From Duganella levis (GTDB lineage: Bacteria; Pseudomonadota; Gammaproteobacteria; Burkholderiales; Burkholderiaceae_D), in contig NZ_WWCT01000006.1 in assembly GCF_009857605.1 (NCBI RefSeq), positions 62,001 through 126,000 of the forward strand: a stretch of DNA of 64,000 bases, written 5' to 3'. Shown here piece by piece: positions 1 to 8,470 of the stretch (position 1 is the stretch's first letter; every line of letters starts with the position of its first letter). Under the pieces are notes generated by a model. It was not told where the DNA came from. It did no database searches and worked only from the letters and a program-made list of their open reading frames with translations. A program made the position numbers and the translations under genes.

Positions 1-351
1 GCTCGCAAGGAACGCGTGCTACTGGTGGCGGAAACCGCAGGCCGCATCCTCGGCACCGTACAGCTAATCACCGCGCAACCGGACAACCAGCCACACCGCG
101 CCGATGTCGCCAAAATGCTGATACACCGCGACGCCCGTCGCCGTGGCCTCGCTGCCCAACTGATGGCCGCCGTTGAACAGGCAGCGCGCGACGAAGCCAA
201 GACCGTGCTGGTACTGGACACCGTCACCGGTGGCGACGCCGAACGCCTGTACCAACGTGCCGGCTGGCAGACCGTCGGCACCGTGCCCAACTTCGCGCTG
301 ATGCCGGATGGCGCCTACTGCGGCACCACCTTCTTCCACAAGCAGCTTTAG
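1..351 (+). CDS. GNAT-family N-acetyltransferase, 3' part only
   Basis: The reading frame is open at the left edge (A-R-K-E-R before the first GTG at 16), so the gene starts outside the window. The visible part has the GNAT core: a strand ending in GTVQL, then the acetyl-CoA pyrophosphate-binding loop R-D-A-R-R-R-G-L-A (near residues 39-47 counted from the GTG), then a helix and a late AERLYQRAGWQ segment typical of the fold. GNAT enzymes move acetyl from acetyl-CoA to an amine. The substrate cannot be told. The stop lies 4 bases inside the convergent gene at 348-3449. Confidence 0.85.
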   Translation, partial: ARKERVLLVAETAGRILGTVQLITAQPDNQPHRADVAKMLIHRDARRRGLAAQLMAAVEQAARDEAKTVLVLDTVTGGDAERLYQRAGWQTVGTVPNFALMPDGAYCGTTFFHKQL

Positions 352-3300
352 AAGTCAGTCTCGCCTTCAATGACAGCGGGATAACCGCTGATCGCGCGCG
401 AGGCCTGCATGCCCGCCATCACCGCCGCCTCCACGCAGCCGGCATTGATGCCGGTCTTGATCCAGTCGCCCGTCAGGAACAGATTCGAGAAGCCTGATTG
501 GTCGGTGCGCAGCCGATACTTGGTCGAGCCGACCACCGACATCACGTAGCGCTCGGACGGATCGACATTCGCCCGCCAGTACTGCGCATCGAAGCGCTGC
601 ACGCCAGTGGCCTCGCTACCGTCCACCAGCCATTGCCACGGGAACGCGCCCGCCGGCCCGGCCGCCGACCATAGCGACGCAATCTCCTTGCTCAACTGAT
701 TAATCGCACCCTGCTTCGCCACTTCCGCCATCTCAGCCGGGAAGCCATGCACGCTGGCAGGCGGATAGCTATCCACCGTCAGCGCACTACAGAAGTAGGA
801 CACATTGCGCGGATCGAGCGGCGCCGGCCAGTCCTCGCGCTCCAGCAGCTGATCCATCGGCGCCCACGTATCAAACGGCTCGGTGAAACCACTCAACACC
901 GGCTGCTGGCCGCCCGGCTGATACGCCCAGCCCATCTGTTTCAGATCCTTGTCCAGCCAGACCTGATAGGCTTGCGTGGCCACCGTCTGCACTTTCTCCG
1001 ACGTCGTCAGCAGCGCCGGGCTTTGCGCCAGCAACTGCGGGCATAGCACCGGCAAGGAACCGATCGAAATCCCGAACACCACCTGATCGAAATCCACGCC
1101 GCGCTTCAGCGTTACTGTTGGCAGCTCCTTGCCGAAGGCTTCGCGGTACACCTCCGGCCAGTCGGTCCAATGCGACTCCAGGTTGATTTCCTTGGCCTGC
1201 AGCAGTTGCGCCTGCAGCTCGTCAATCTGCGGATACAGCGGTGCGCTCGGCCAGCAATCCAACCCTTTTACCGGCACCAGCGGATCGTAATCGGCGCCTG
1301 CCAGCTGCACCTGCTGCGTCATGCGGATGCTGCCGATCTGCGCGCCATCCGGCACCAGCTCCTCCACCTTGTGGAAGAACTTGAACTTCACGCCCCGCTT
1401 CAACAGCGCCTGATACAGCGGCGTAAAGATGGTATCGCCCATCCCCGCCTGCATCTTGAACATGATGCCGCCCTTGTAGGCCAGGCCGATGCGCGCCATG
1501 GAGCGCAGCATGGTGCCGGCTTCCGCGTTCGGCTTGTCGAAATGACCTCCTTCGTATGCGAAGATCAGGTCATAGAAACCGCGCACCGGCGCCGAATTCA
1601 CGGCCAGTTGCTCATCGCCGCCATGCTTGCGCAGCCAGTCGCGAAAATCGATATCATTGATCACATCGAAGCCGTTGCGTATCACGCCATCCTCAAACAC
1701 GCCCTTCATGATGGTCATGCCGAGGTCCAGGCAGATGAACAGGCGGCGGATATCGTCAGCGACATCACCATCTGCGCGCGCAATCAGCTTATCGTAGCGC
1801 GAATGCAGCTTGCTGCGCACGCCCGCCATGGCGCCGGCCAGCGCCAGATGCTGGCCCTTGCTCGCATCCTCCGCCATGTTGAACACCATGCCGGACAAGG
1901 CGCCCGCCAGCAGCGATACATCATCCATCAACTCTGACGCCGACGATGTCACGCCTTCGGCCAGGTGATACAGCCAGTCCGGAATGATGCCGGTATGGTG
2001 CGGATGCGGCGCCAGCTCCATCTCCTTGGTGAGATGATCCAGGCTGCGTATCCACTGTTCGATCCAGCTGACCATTGCCACGGCCATCTGCCACAGCGTG
2101 ATCTTCTGATCGCCCTCTCCCGGTTCGCCCGGCAGCGTCGGGAACGTGATCGACCAGTTGTGCCATTGGTCGCCGACCTTCTCGGACAAGGCCAAGTAGT
2201 CCTGCTGCCTGAAGGCGTCGCGCCAGGTGGCCAGCGGCGCGCCGGGCGGACGATCCAGCGCCGCATAGGCGGCCTTGATCATCCTGAACGCGTTCGAGTA
2301 AAAGCCGAACCAGATGTGCAGGCCATGTTCCTCGATGCGCTGGCCGTATGCCGCATTGCGCCCGCTGGCGCCCTTGCCGCCCAGTCGCCAGCCTTGCTGG
2401 TAGACCGTGATGTCGTAGTTGTTCTGCCAGCCCGGTTGATCGGTCAGATAATAGGCCGTGGTCATGGCGCTAACGCCGCCGCCGAGGATCGCAATCTTCT
2501 GCGGTGCGACCGACGAGTTGTCCACCAGCTCCTCACCCGGCTGCGCGGTGAAATCGAAATTCAGGTAGTACGGCAGGATGGCTTGCTGCGCACCGAGTTG
2601 AAGACCCAGCGTATCGTTGAGCGGGAAGCTGTCGAAGGCGTGCAACACCGCTTCGTAATCATGGCCCAGCAGTTTGCCGCCGTGGATCTTGTCGATGGTC
2701 GCCGGCGCCGCCAGAATGGCCTGGTACACCGCCTTCAGCCCAAAGCTGTCCGGGAACTGCTTGAGGAAGATCTGATCGATGCGCGGATTGCGCAGCAGGG
2801 AGATGATGTCCTCCCAGCCGGCGATATCCATGTTGAAAAAATCGGGAATGGACGCGAACAGTTCTATCGCCTGCTCGATCAACTCCAGCAGGCTGCCGAT
2901 TTCCCGTTCGTCGCCGTTGGCCTGCGTGGGGGTCACCTCCAGCAGCGGATGCAGCGCGATCTTGGTCTCCGGCGAAAACGGATGGAAGCCCTTGGCCGAC
3001 AAGGCGCAGCGCTGCGCACCGATCTCGTATTCGCACAAATACTTGGGATAACCGAACAGTTCGCGGCCATTAATCAGCGCCATCGCATCGTCCACGAAGA
3101 TGTGCGCCGGGTAGTAGTAAATGTGCGACAGCTCGCCGTCGTCGTCCATGGCGCCGACCATGATCCAGGTGACGATATCGATCTCCGTGATCCAGCCCTT
3201 GGCGTGATCGACCGGCGCCGCGGAGTCGGCATGGTTCACCTGCGTGAAGGTGATCAGCACATACGGCGAGATCGCCTTGAAGCGCATGCGCGCGCCGGCC

Positions 3301-3449
3301 ACCGCGTTCAGCGTGCCGTCCAGCGTGGCCTGCAATTTCGCCAGGTCGCCCCTGACGAAGAAGCCGTACATATCAGCGTTTTTCAATTGCAGCGGTGAAT
3401 GCATCATCACCGAGCCGCCCTGGTAAATGTAGTGAGGTCTGGTCGCCAT
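348..3449 (-). CDS. Acetoacetate-decarboxylase-like / FAD amine-oxidase-like fusion protein
   Basis: This is a 1033-residue two-part protein. Residues of roughly 15-290 resemble the acetoacetate decarboxylase (ADC) fold, including an FVDDAMALINGRELFGYPK segment of the kind seen in ADC-like enzymes. From about residue 315 a Rossmann dinucleotide site begins (KIAILGGGVSAMTTAYYL), followed by a second FAD contact (GWRLGGKGASGRN). The protein ends in the FLTGDWIKTGINAGCVEAA segment that closes FAD sites in amine oxidases and carotenoid desaturases. No signal peptide or membrane helix is evident. The substrate is unknown; a lipid, polyketide or pigment intermediate is possible. No good ribosome-binding site precedes this ATG, and a start a few codons downstream (M-M-H-S) is possible. 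It is divergent from the HD hydrolase at 3546. Confidence 0.8.
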   Translation of the reverse strand: MATRPHYIYQGGSVMMHSPLQLKNADMYGFFVRGDLAKLQATLDGTLNAVAGARMRFKAISPYVLITFTQVNHADSAAPVDHAKGWITEIDIVTWIMVGAMDDDGELSHIYYYPAHIFVDDAMALINGRELFGYPKYLCEYEIGAQRCALSAKGFHPFSPETKIALHPLLEVTPTQANGDEREIGSLLELIEQAIELFASIPDFFNMDIAGWEDIISLLRNPRIDQIFLKQFPDSFGLKAVYQAILAAPATIDKIHGGKLLGHDYEAVLHAFDSFPLNDTLGLQLGAQQAILPYYLNFDFTAQPGEELVDNSSVAPQKIAILGGGVSAMTTAYYLTDQPGWQNNYDITVYQQGWRLGGKGASGRNAAYGQRIEEHGLHIWFGFYSNAFRMIKAAYAALDRPPGAPLATWRDAFRQQDYLALSEKVGDQWHNWSITFPTLPGEPGEGDQKITLWQMAVAMVSWIEQWIRSLDHLTKEMELAPHPHHTGIIPDWLYHLAEGVTSSASELMDDVSLLAGALSGMVFNMAEDASKGQHLALAGAMAGVRSKLHSRYDKLIARADGDVADDIRRLFICLDLGMTIMKGVFEDGVIRNGFDVINDIDFRDWLRKHGGDEQLAVNSAPVRGFYDLIFAYEGGHFDKPNAEAGTMLRSMARIGLAYKGGIMFKMQAGMGDTIFTPLYQALLKRGVKFKFFHKVEELVPDGAQIGSIRMTQQVQLAGADYDPLVPVKGLDCWPSAPLYPQIDELQAQLLQAKEINLESHWTDWPEVYREAFGKELPTVTLKRGVDFDQVVFGISIGSLPVLCPQLLAQSPALLTTSEKVQTVATQAYQVWLDKDLKQMGWAYQPGGQQPVLSGFTEPFDTWAPMDQLLEREDWPAPLDPRNVSYFCSALTVDSYPPASVHGFPAEMAEVAKQGAINQLSKEIASLWSAAGPAGAFPWQWLVDGSEATGVQRFDAQYWRANVDPSERYVMSVVGSTKYRLRTDQSGFSNLFLTGDWIKTGINAGCVEAAVMAGMQASRAISGYPAVIEGETDF

Positions 3450-3484
3450 AGTCTGGAGAAAGAGGTTGAACTAGACCTTTAGTG

Positions 3485-3504
3485 TATGTGAAATTCCGCA
3501 CATA
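3485..3504. promoter_or_regulatory. CRP/FNR-type dyad in a divergent promoter region
   Basis: TATGTG (3485-3490) and CACATA (3499-3504) are inverted repeats around 8 bases. The core TGTGA-N6-GCACA differs by one base from the CRP consensus TGTGA-N6-TCACA. It lies between the divergent starts at 3449 and 3546. A TAGAAT (3533-3538) close to the plus-strand start may be its -10 element. Binding is inferred only. Confidence 0.4.
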
Positions 3505-3545
3505 TTGCCAAAAATAAATCGCCGAATGGCGGTGTAGAATGAAGC

Positions 3546-4187
3546 ATGGCCAGAGATCATCACGAACACCGCGCCTGGGTGCGCATGCCGTCCGGACGGC
3601 GCCTCGATTTGCTCGACCCCACGCCCTTCGACTGGGACGATAGCGACCTGGCGTTGGGGCTGGCGCGCACCTATCGCTGGGGCGGCCATTCGGCGTGGCC
3701 GTTGCCGCTGTCGGTGGCGCAACACTCGCTAACGGTGATGCACGTGCGCATCGCTGCCTGCACTGCAGCTGGCCTGACGCTACCGCCGCTGGCGGCGCTG
3801 CGCGAACTGCTGCACGATGCCGAAGAAGGCCTGCTGGGCTTTGACTGCATCTCGCCGCTCAAGCCTTTTTTGGGTGATGCCTTCAAGACCCTGTCGCAAA
3901 AACTCGACGCCGCCGTCTTCCTGCGCTACGGTCTGCCGGGCTGGACCGCAAAAGAATACGCCGCCCACAAACTCGCCGACCGCCTGGCAGCCGCCAGCGA
4001 AGCAGTCCACATCGCCGGCTGGTCCGCCACGGAAGTACAGCAGACGCTGAAAATCACCGTACCACCGCTGCACGACGACCCACTGCACGCCATCTACGGC
4101 GGCACGCCGTGGGAACCGTGGCCGCCCGCCCTTGCCGCCGAGCGCTTTCTGGCTGAGCTGGAGCGCCTCAAGCTGCTCAGCGCCTAA
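3546..4187 (+). CDS. HD-domain phosphohydrolase (YfbR/HDDC-like)
   Basis: This 213-residue protein has the metal ligands of the HD fold: an early His in VAQHSLTVM, an adjacent His-Asp in ELLHDAEEGLLGF, and a later Asp in HKLADRLAAASE. Related small HD proteins (YfbR, HDDC2) are nucleotidases acting on deoxynucleoside monophosphates, and some relatives have other phosphate substrates. The substrate cannot be set from sequence. The N-terminal WVRMPSGRRLDLLDP stretch is typical of a proteobacterial subgroup encoded near phage-like or metabolic genes. It is divergent from the ADC/FAD fusion and convergent with the glycine-rich protein. Confidence 0.8.
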   Translation: MARDHHEHRAWVRMPSGRRLDLLDPTPFDWDDSDLALGLARTYRWGGHSAWPLPLSVAQHSLTVMHVRIAACTAAGLTLPPLAALRELLHDAEEGLLGFDCISPLKPFLGDAFKTLSQKLDAAVFLRYGLPGWTAKEYAAHKLADRLAAASEAVHIAGWSATEVQQTLKITVPPLHDDPLHAIYGGTPWEPWPPALAAERFLAELERLKLLSA

Positions 4188-4201
4188 GCCCCTTTTCGTC
4201 G

Positions 4202-5185
4202 TCAAAAGAAGCGCGCTATATTATTGTCAATCACCTTGGTGATTATCCCAATCCGTCCCTCAGCGCCATGGGCTGCCTGCTCGTGCGCCGTCGCAGGCGT
4301 GGCTGGCGTTGGACCTTCTTCCCCACCGCCGCAACTTCCCGGATGCGCTCCCCTAGCACCACCGCGTCCGGATGGGCCGGAAGTCCCTGCGTAGCCGCCT
4401 TGGCCCACCGCGCCGGGATTAAGCTCGAACGCCGCATATGAAAGCGCCACCCACGCGTCATTCGGACCTATTAGTACCACATCTGCTCCAGAAGCTGCAT
4501 TGCCGCCGCGTCCACCAGCCCCGCCTTGTCCGCCAATTCCACCAGGTCCGCCATTACTGGCGCTATGCTTACAGCCGTCGAAAAGGCCACCGCCCATTTC
4601 ACCGTCGCCACCATCACCGCCGTCTCCGCCAACACCGCCCTGGCCGCCATTGGTGCCATTACTGCCTGAGTAACCGTTTGCGCTCACGGACAATTTCAAT
4701 GCAGCGGGGATAGGTTGGCTTTGCTTGTCGGCGACGCCGCCACACACGATATATAGTTTTGGAGTGGCCGGCGCATCGTCACCTTTTTGACCGTCGCTAC
4801 CACGCGCGCCATCCGTTCCACGTGGACCATCGTAAGTGACTCCCGCCTTTCCCCCTTTCGCAGGCGTGGGTGGTGGTGGTGGCGGTTGATATACATTGGC
4901 TTGCCAATCAACAGTAAGCTTCAACGTGGCATCTTTATTTGTGTCCACGAACTGCAGTTGATTCATCACAATGGCAACCCAGGGATGATCGTAATCGCTG
5001 AGGATGAGTTTGGAATTAGGCTGAAATGTTACGACACCAGCTTTTAGAACTTGGCCACCGAACGCTCGTATGCCGTTTACCGAAAATAATTCACCCTGCG
5101 ATGCGGCGGCGCTGATGGCTGCCTGCACTTCGGCAGGAAACAAGCCTGGCTTGATATCGAGTACTGGGATATTGTCATCTGGCAT
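4202..5185 (-). CDS. Glycine-rich, collagen-like repeat protein
   Basis: This 327-residue protein has three parts. Residues 1 to about 105 form a compact N-terminal domain of unknown family. A proline run (YQPPPPPPTPAKGG) links it to Gly-X-Y-like stretches (GPRGTDGARGSDGQKGDD), and a short non-repetitive strand-rich part (LYIVCGG...LKLSVSANG) is followed by long glycine runs (GGQGGVGGDGGDGGDG). I chose the ATG at 5185 because AGGAGA sits just upstream; an upstream ATG at 5215 would add ten residues. There is no signal peptide, which is unusual for a protein that looks like a surface or matrix protein. The DNA, mainly 4680-5185, is visibly AT-richer than its neighbours. Function unknown. Confidence 0.75.
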   Translation of the reverse strand: MPDDNIPVLDIKPGLFPAEVQAAISAAASQGELFSVNGIRAFGGQVLKAGVVTFQPNSKLILSDYDHPWVAIVMNQLQFVDTNKDATLKLTVDWQANVYQPPPPPPTPAKGGKAGVTYDGPRGTDGARGSDGQKGDDAPATPKLYIVCGGVADKQSQPIPAALKLSVSANGYSGSNGTNGGQGGVGGDGGDGGDGEMGGGLFDGCKHSASNGGPGGIGGQGGAGGRGGNAASGADVVLIGPNDAWVALSYAAFELNPGAVGQGGYAGTSGPSGRGGARGAHPGSCGGGEEGPTPATPATAHEQAAHGAEGRIGIITKVIDNNIARFF

Positions 5186-5362
5186 GGTCTTCTCCTCATA
5201 AAAGTCGCTTAGCAATGGATTTTTTGATGGAGTTTGCTCGATAGCGAATCGGTATCCATCGGTGGTGAGCGTAGAATCAAGAGCGTGTCACGTCATCATT
5301 CATCTGAATGAATTGGTGTGGTTTATTTTGCGTGCGCCTTCTCGGCGGATGGGAGAGCAACC

Positions 5363-6511
5363 ATGACGAATCTCGCACGCCTTGCCGACAGCGCTGTCGA
5401 ACAATTTTATGAGGGCGTGACATCACCTGCGGCATGGCAAGACGCTTTAAATTCGCTACGTTTAATTGCCGCAAGCACGCACGTTGCCTTGACCACTTGG
5501 GAACGGACACGCAACATAACCGTGCTACATGAAAGCATGGAGTTGCCGCCAAAGTGCCGCCAGCAATTTTCCGATTATTACCATGTGCTTGACCCCACAC
5601 GCGACAACATCGACCGGATCGCTGTGGGTGGCTGGTATATCGACCATCAGCATTTGAATACGCAGATGATGGGCCGTAGCGCTTTTTATCAGGAATTCAT
5701 GCGTGACTATGGACTTGAGTCAATCATTGCGACGCCACTAGCTCGCAACGACACAGGCGATAGTTTTCTGGTGTTTCAGTTTGGCCTGAAACAGGCATAT
5801 TCCTGGCATGCGTCCCCGGAACTATGTGAAGTGCTTCCACATATTCGACGCGCCTTACTTCTACGTCGCCGCTTTAGCGCGCTCACCATTGAAAAATCGA
5901 TATGTGCGGATCTACTCGCCGGTCTGCAAACGCCGCTGTTGGTGGTGGATGCAAGTGGTCGTATTGCGCTGGCAAATAAGGCGGCCGAGACAATTGTGAA
6001 AAAGCATCGCTGTATCAACAGTGCAGCGGAGCGTCTTGCTCTCACAGGTATCGACGGCCCTCGCCTGGCTCGTTTGCTGGTGCACGCCTGCGGCGGCGCC
6101 GCGCGCCGCGTGGCCGGGGCCATGCTTGCCGGGCGTATGGATGGCGCACCGCTGCAGATCCTTGTCGCGCCTTTACCGGAACGGCACGCACCTTGCGGCG
6201 GCGGCCGCGCTCAGCTTGCGCTAGTTTTGCTACATGACGGACATACGCCACGCGACACGCCAGCGTTACTGCTACAGCAACTGTACGGCGTGACTGCTTC
6301 AGAAGCACGCATTGCGCTGGGTGTGTTGCACGGCGCCACACCAAGTTCATTGGCTGCTAGCTCGGGCGTTTCCATGGCCACCATCCGAAGCCATTTAAGT
6401 GCAGTGTTCCACAAAACCGGCACCCGCCGTCAGGCCGAACTGGTGCACCTGCTCGAAGCATTGTGCATGATCGAGGTGACTGAGACCACCCCAGTGATCG
6501 GATGCGCTTGA
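5363..6511 (+). CDS. LuxR-type HTH transcriptional regulator (orphan)
   Basis: This 382-residue protein ends in a LuxR/GerE-type helix-turn-helix (LTASEARIAL-like entry, then SSLAASSGVSMATIRSHLSAVFHKTGTRR in segments). The N-terminal 170 residues resemble the ligand- or PAS-like domain of many orphan LuxR proteins in this order. A PAS-like middle part (LLVVDASGRIALANKAAE) precedes the HTH. No receiver domain or membrane helix is seen. I chose the ATG at 5363 because GGGAGAGC lies 7-12 bases upstream; an in-frame ATG at 5318 would add 15 residues. The first half is AT-richer than the second. No partner gene is evident, so the signal sensed is unknown. Confidence 0.85.
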   Translation: MTNLARLADSAVEQFYEGVTSPAAWQDALNSLRLIAASTHVALTTWERTRNITVLHESMELPPKCRQQFSDYYHVLDPTRDNIDRIAVGGWYIDHQHLNTQMMGRSAFYQEFMRDYGLESIIATPLARNDTGDSFLVFQFGLKQAYSWHASPELCEVLPHIRRALLLRRRFSALTIEKSICADLLAGLQTPLLVVDASGRIALANKAAETIVKKHRCINSAAERLALTGIDGPRLARLLVHACGGAARRVAGAMLAGRMDGAPLQILVAPLPERHAPCGGGRAQLALVLLHDGHTPRDTPALLLQQLYGVTASEARIALGVLHGATPSSLAASSGVSMATIRSHLSAVFHKTGTRRQAELVHLLEALCMIEVTETTPVIGCA

Positions 6512-6582
6512 GCACTTGAGCGCTTGACTGAACATTCTGACAGCTGAAACATCAACGCTGCCACGCGGATGCGCGCGCCGCC

Positions 6583-6604
6583 TATACCAACGTATAACTA
6601 TACG
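6583..6604. promoter_or_regulatory. Overlapping palindromes upstream of a response-regulator gene
   Basis: TATAC-N4-GTATA (6583-6596) overlaps CGTATA-AC-TATACG (6591-6604), 55 bases before the NarL-type gene at 6660. Such dyads suit a dimeric HTH regulator, possibly the gene product itself, and the TATAAC inside could also act as a -10 element. Regulator identity is inferred only. Confidence 0.4.
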
Positions 6605-6659
6605 CAGCGGCCAAGGTTGACGAGAATGACTTCATCAACCTCACCTGGAGATCCAGACC

Positions 6660-7283
6660 ATGAATACCGCATCCGTTCTCATTGCCGACGTCCACCCGCT
6701 GATCCGCGCCGGCATGGCCGCCTTGATCGAGTCCGACGGCAAGTTCACGCTGCTGGGCCAGGCCTGCGACGGCCAGGAAGCCATGGAGATGTGCGACCGC
6801 CTGCACCCCGACCTGCTGCTGATGGACCTGAACATGCCGGGCTGCGACGGCGTCGAAGCCATCGGCCGCATCCGCGCCCAGCATCCGGACGCCAAGGTCA
6901 TCATCCTCAGCGGCCACGACGGTGAAGACGATGCCGACCGCAGCATGCGCGCCGGCGCCCACGCCTACATGCTGAAAAGCGCCCCGCTCGACGACTTGAT
7001 GACCTGCATCCACGCCGTCCTGCAAGGCAAGAAATTCATGATGCCGGAACTGGCCGTCAAGCTGGCCAGCCGCATCCACGGCAACCAGCTGACCCCGCGC
7101 GAACGCGACATCCTGATGCACCTGGCCACCGGCATGAGCAACAAGGTCATCGCCCGCGCCGCCGGCATCGGCGTTGGCACGGTCAAGTTCCACGTCAAGA
7201 GCATCATGTCCAAACTCAACGTCTGCACCCGCACCGAGGCCGCCATGGTGGCCGCCAAGCGCGGCCTGGTCCACCTGAACTAA
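6660..7283 (+). CDS. NarL/FixJ-type response regulator with altered acidic pocket
   Basis: This 207-residue protein has a receiver domain (about 1-120, phosphoacceptor D56 in LLLMDLNMPG, conserved K106 in AYMLKSAP) and a LuxR-type HTH (about 142-205, LTPRERDILMHLATGMSNKV). The usual Asp-Asp or Glu-Asp pair that holds Mg2+ is A-D10-V11-H here, so one acid is lost. This may weaken phosphorylation. It is a close paralogue of the regulator at 9187, which keeps both acids. A strong GGAGA site precedes the ATG. No kinase gene is adjacent; the nearest are at 8471 and 10993. Confidence 0.93.
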   Translation: MNTASVLIADVHPLIRAGMAALIESDGKFTLLGQACDGQEAMEMCDRLHPDLLLMDLNMPGCDGVEAIGRIRAQHPDAKVIILSGHDGEDDADRSMRAGAHAYMLKSAPLDDLMTCIHAVLQGKKFMMPELAVKLASRIHGNQLTPRERDILMHLATGMSNKVIARAAGIGVGTVKFHVKSIMSKLNVCTRTEAAMVAAKRGLVHLN

Positions 7284-7354
7284 TCTAATAGCCAGTAGCC
7301 GCGGGCCACTGCAACGCCTAGTATGCTGGCTTTACGCCTGTCACTGGAGAGACT

Positions 7355-8329
7355 ATGTTTGCATTCCCGCGCCGCTTGATGGCGGCCTGTCTGCTGGCTT
7401 ATGCCGGCCTGGTCCACGCCGCCGCGCCGATGGCCAAGAGCCAGGCGCCTGGCTACTACCGCATCATGCTGGGCGACTTTGAGGTGACCGCGCTGTCCGA
7501 CGGCACCCATCCGTTCCCGGTGGATACCGTGATGACCAACATCACGCAACAGCAAGCCTTACAGGATCTGGCTGAGGTCGACCTCAAGCTGCCTGTGCAA
7601 GGCTCGATTAACGCCTTCCTGATCAACACCGGCAGCAAGCTGATCTTGGTGGACGCCGGCGCCGGTGCGCTGTACGGTCCGTGCTGCGGCAAGCTGATGG
7701 CGCATCTGCGCGCCGCCGGCTACCAACCGGAGCAGGTGGACGAGGTCTACCTGACCCACCTGCACAAGGACCATGCCGGCGGCATCATGCGCGACGGTCA
7801 GGCCGCCTTCCCCAATGCCGTGCTGCGCCTGTCGCAAGCCGAGGCCGATTACTGGCTGACGCCGGCCAACAAGGCCAAGGCGCCGGAGTTCCTGTCGACT
7901 TTCTTCGATGCGGCGCAGGCGGCGGTAGCGCCGTACAAGGCGGCCGGGCATTACCAGCCATACAAGGACTTCGGCCCGCTCGAACCCGGCATCGAGGCGC
8001 TGCCGGCGCCCGGCCACACGCCAGGCCACGCCGCCTATCTGGTGCAGAACAAGTCGCAGCAGCTGCTGATCTGGGGCGACATCGTGCACGTGGCCGGCAT
8101 CCAGTTCCCCCATCCAAGCGCCACGCTCAAGTACGACAGCAGCGAGCCGAATGCGCAAGCCACGCGCGCGCGGCTGCTGGCACTGGTCACCGGCAAGCAA
8201 CTGATGGTGGCCGCAGCCCACATCGCTTTCCCCGGCCTCGGCCATATTCGCCAGCACCAGGGCGAGTATCAATGGTTGCCGCTGAACTACGATGAGACGC
8301 CCGCAAGCTCCCCAAGCATTAATCCATAG
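7355..8329 (+). CDS. Exported metallo-beta-lactamase-fold hydrolase
   Basis: This 324-residue protein carries the MBL zinc motif H135-L-H137-K-D139-H140 (THLHKDHAGG), a later PGHTPGHAAYL His, the bridging Asp in LIWGDIVH, and a His near the C terminus (FPGLGHI). The first 22 or so residues form a signal peptide (basic start, LMAACLLAYAGLVHA, A-A cleavage), so it likely acts in the periplasm. Relatives include lactonases and other MBL hydrolases; quorum-signal lactonase activity is possible but not shown. CTGGAGAG precedes the ATG. It lies between two response-regulator loci and is probably a separate transcription unit. Confidence 0.9.
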   Translation: MFAFPRRLMAACLLAYAGLVHAAAPMAKSQAPGYYRIMLGDFEVTALSDGTHPFPVDTVMTNITQQQALQDLAEVDLKLPVQGSINAFLINTGSKLILVDAGAGALYGPCCGKLMAHLRAAGYQPEQVDEVYLTHLHKDHAGGIMRDGQAAFPNAVLRLSQAEADYWLTPANKAKAPEFLSTFFDAAQAAVAPYKAAGHYQPYKDFGPLEPGIEALPAPGHTPGHAAYLVQNKSQQLLIWGDIVHVAGIQFPHPSATLKYDSSEPNAQATRARLLALVTGKQLMVAAAHIAFPGLGHIRQHQGEYQWLPLNYDETPASSPSINP

Positions 8330-8388
8330 CAATAAGTAGAAATGGCTAGCAATAAGCGACTAACCCTATCGGGTATGCCGCTTATTGC
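8327..8388. repeat. TAGCAATAAG direct repeats with an inverted copy
   Basis: TAGCAATAAG occurs at 8327-8336 and again at 8347-8356, 20 bases apart (about two helical turns). An inverted form CGCTTATTGC lies at 8379-8388 and pairs perfectly with GCAATAAGCG (8349-8358). The set could be a transcription terminator for the MBL gene without a clear T-run, or an operator for the kinase/regulator pair starting at 8471. Spacing favours protein binding. Confidence 0.5.
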
Positions 8389-8470
8389 AAATCTGCCGTA
8401 TGTCCCTCTTCCGGCCTATCCTGCATGATGTGTGTTGACGCAAACTGTTTAACATCACTGGAGCTGCAGC

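Noticed and set aside
1965-3398. Long 477-residue plus-strand frame
   Set aside because: It lies fully inside the ADC/FAD fusion gene on the other strand, has Arg/Gln/His-rich low-quality sequence, and no domain. It is a shadow frame of high-GC DNA.
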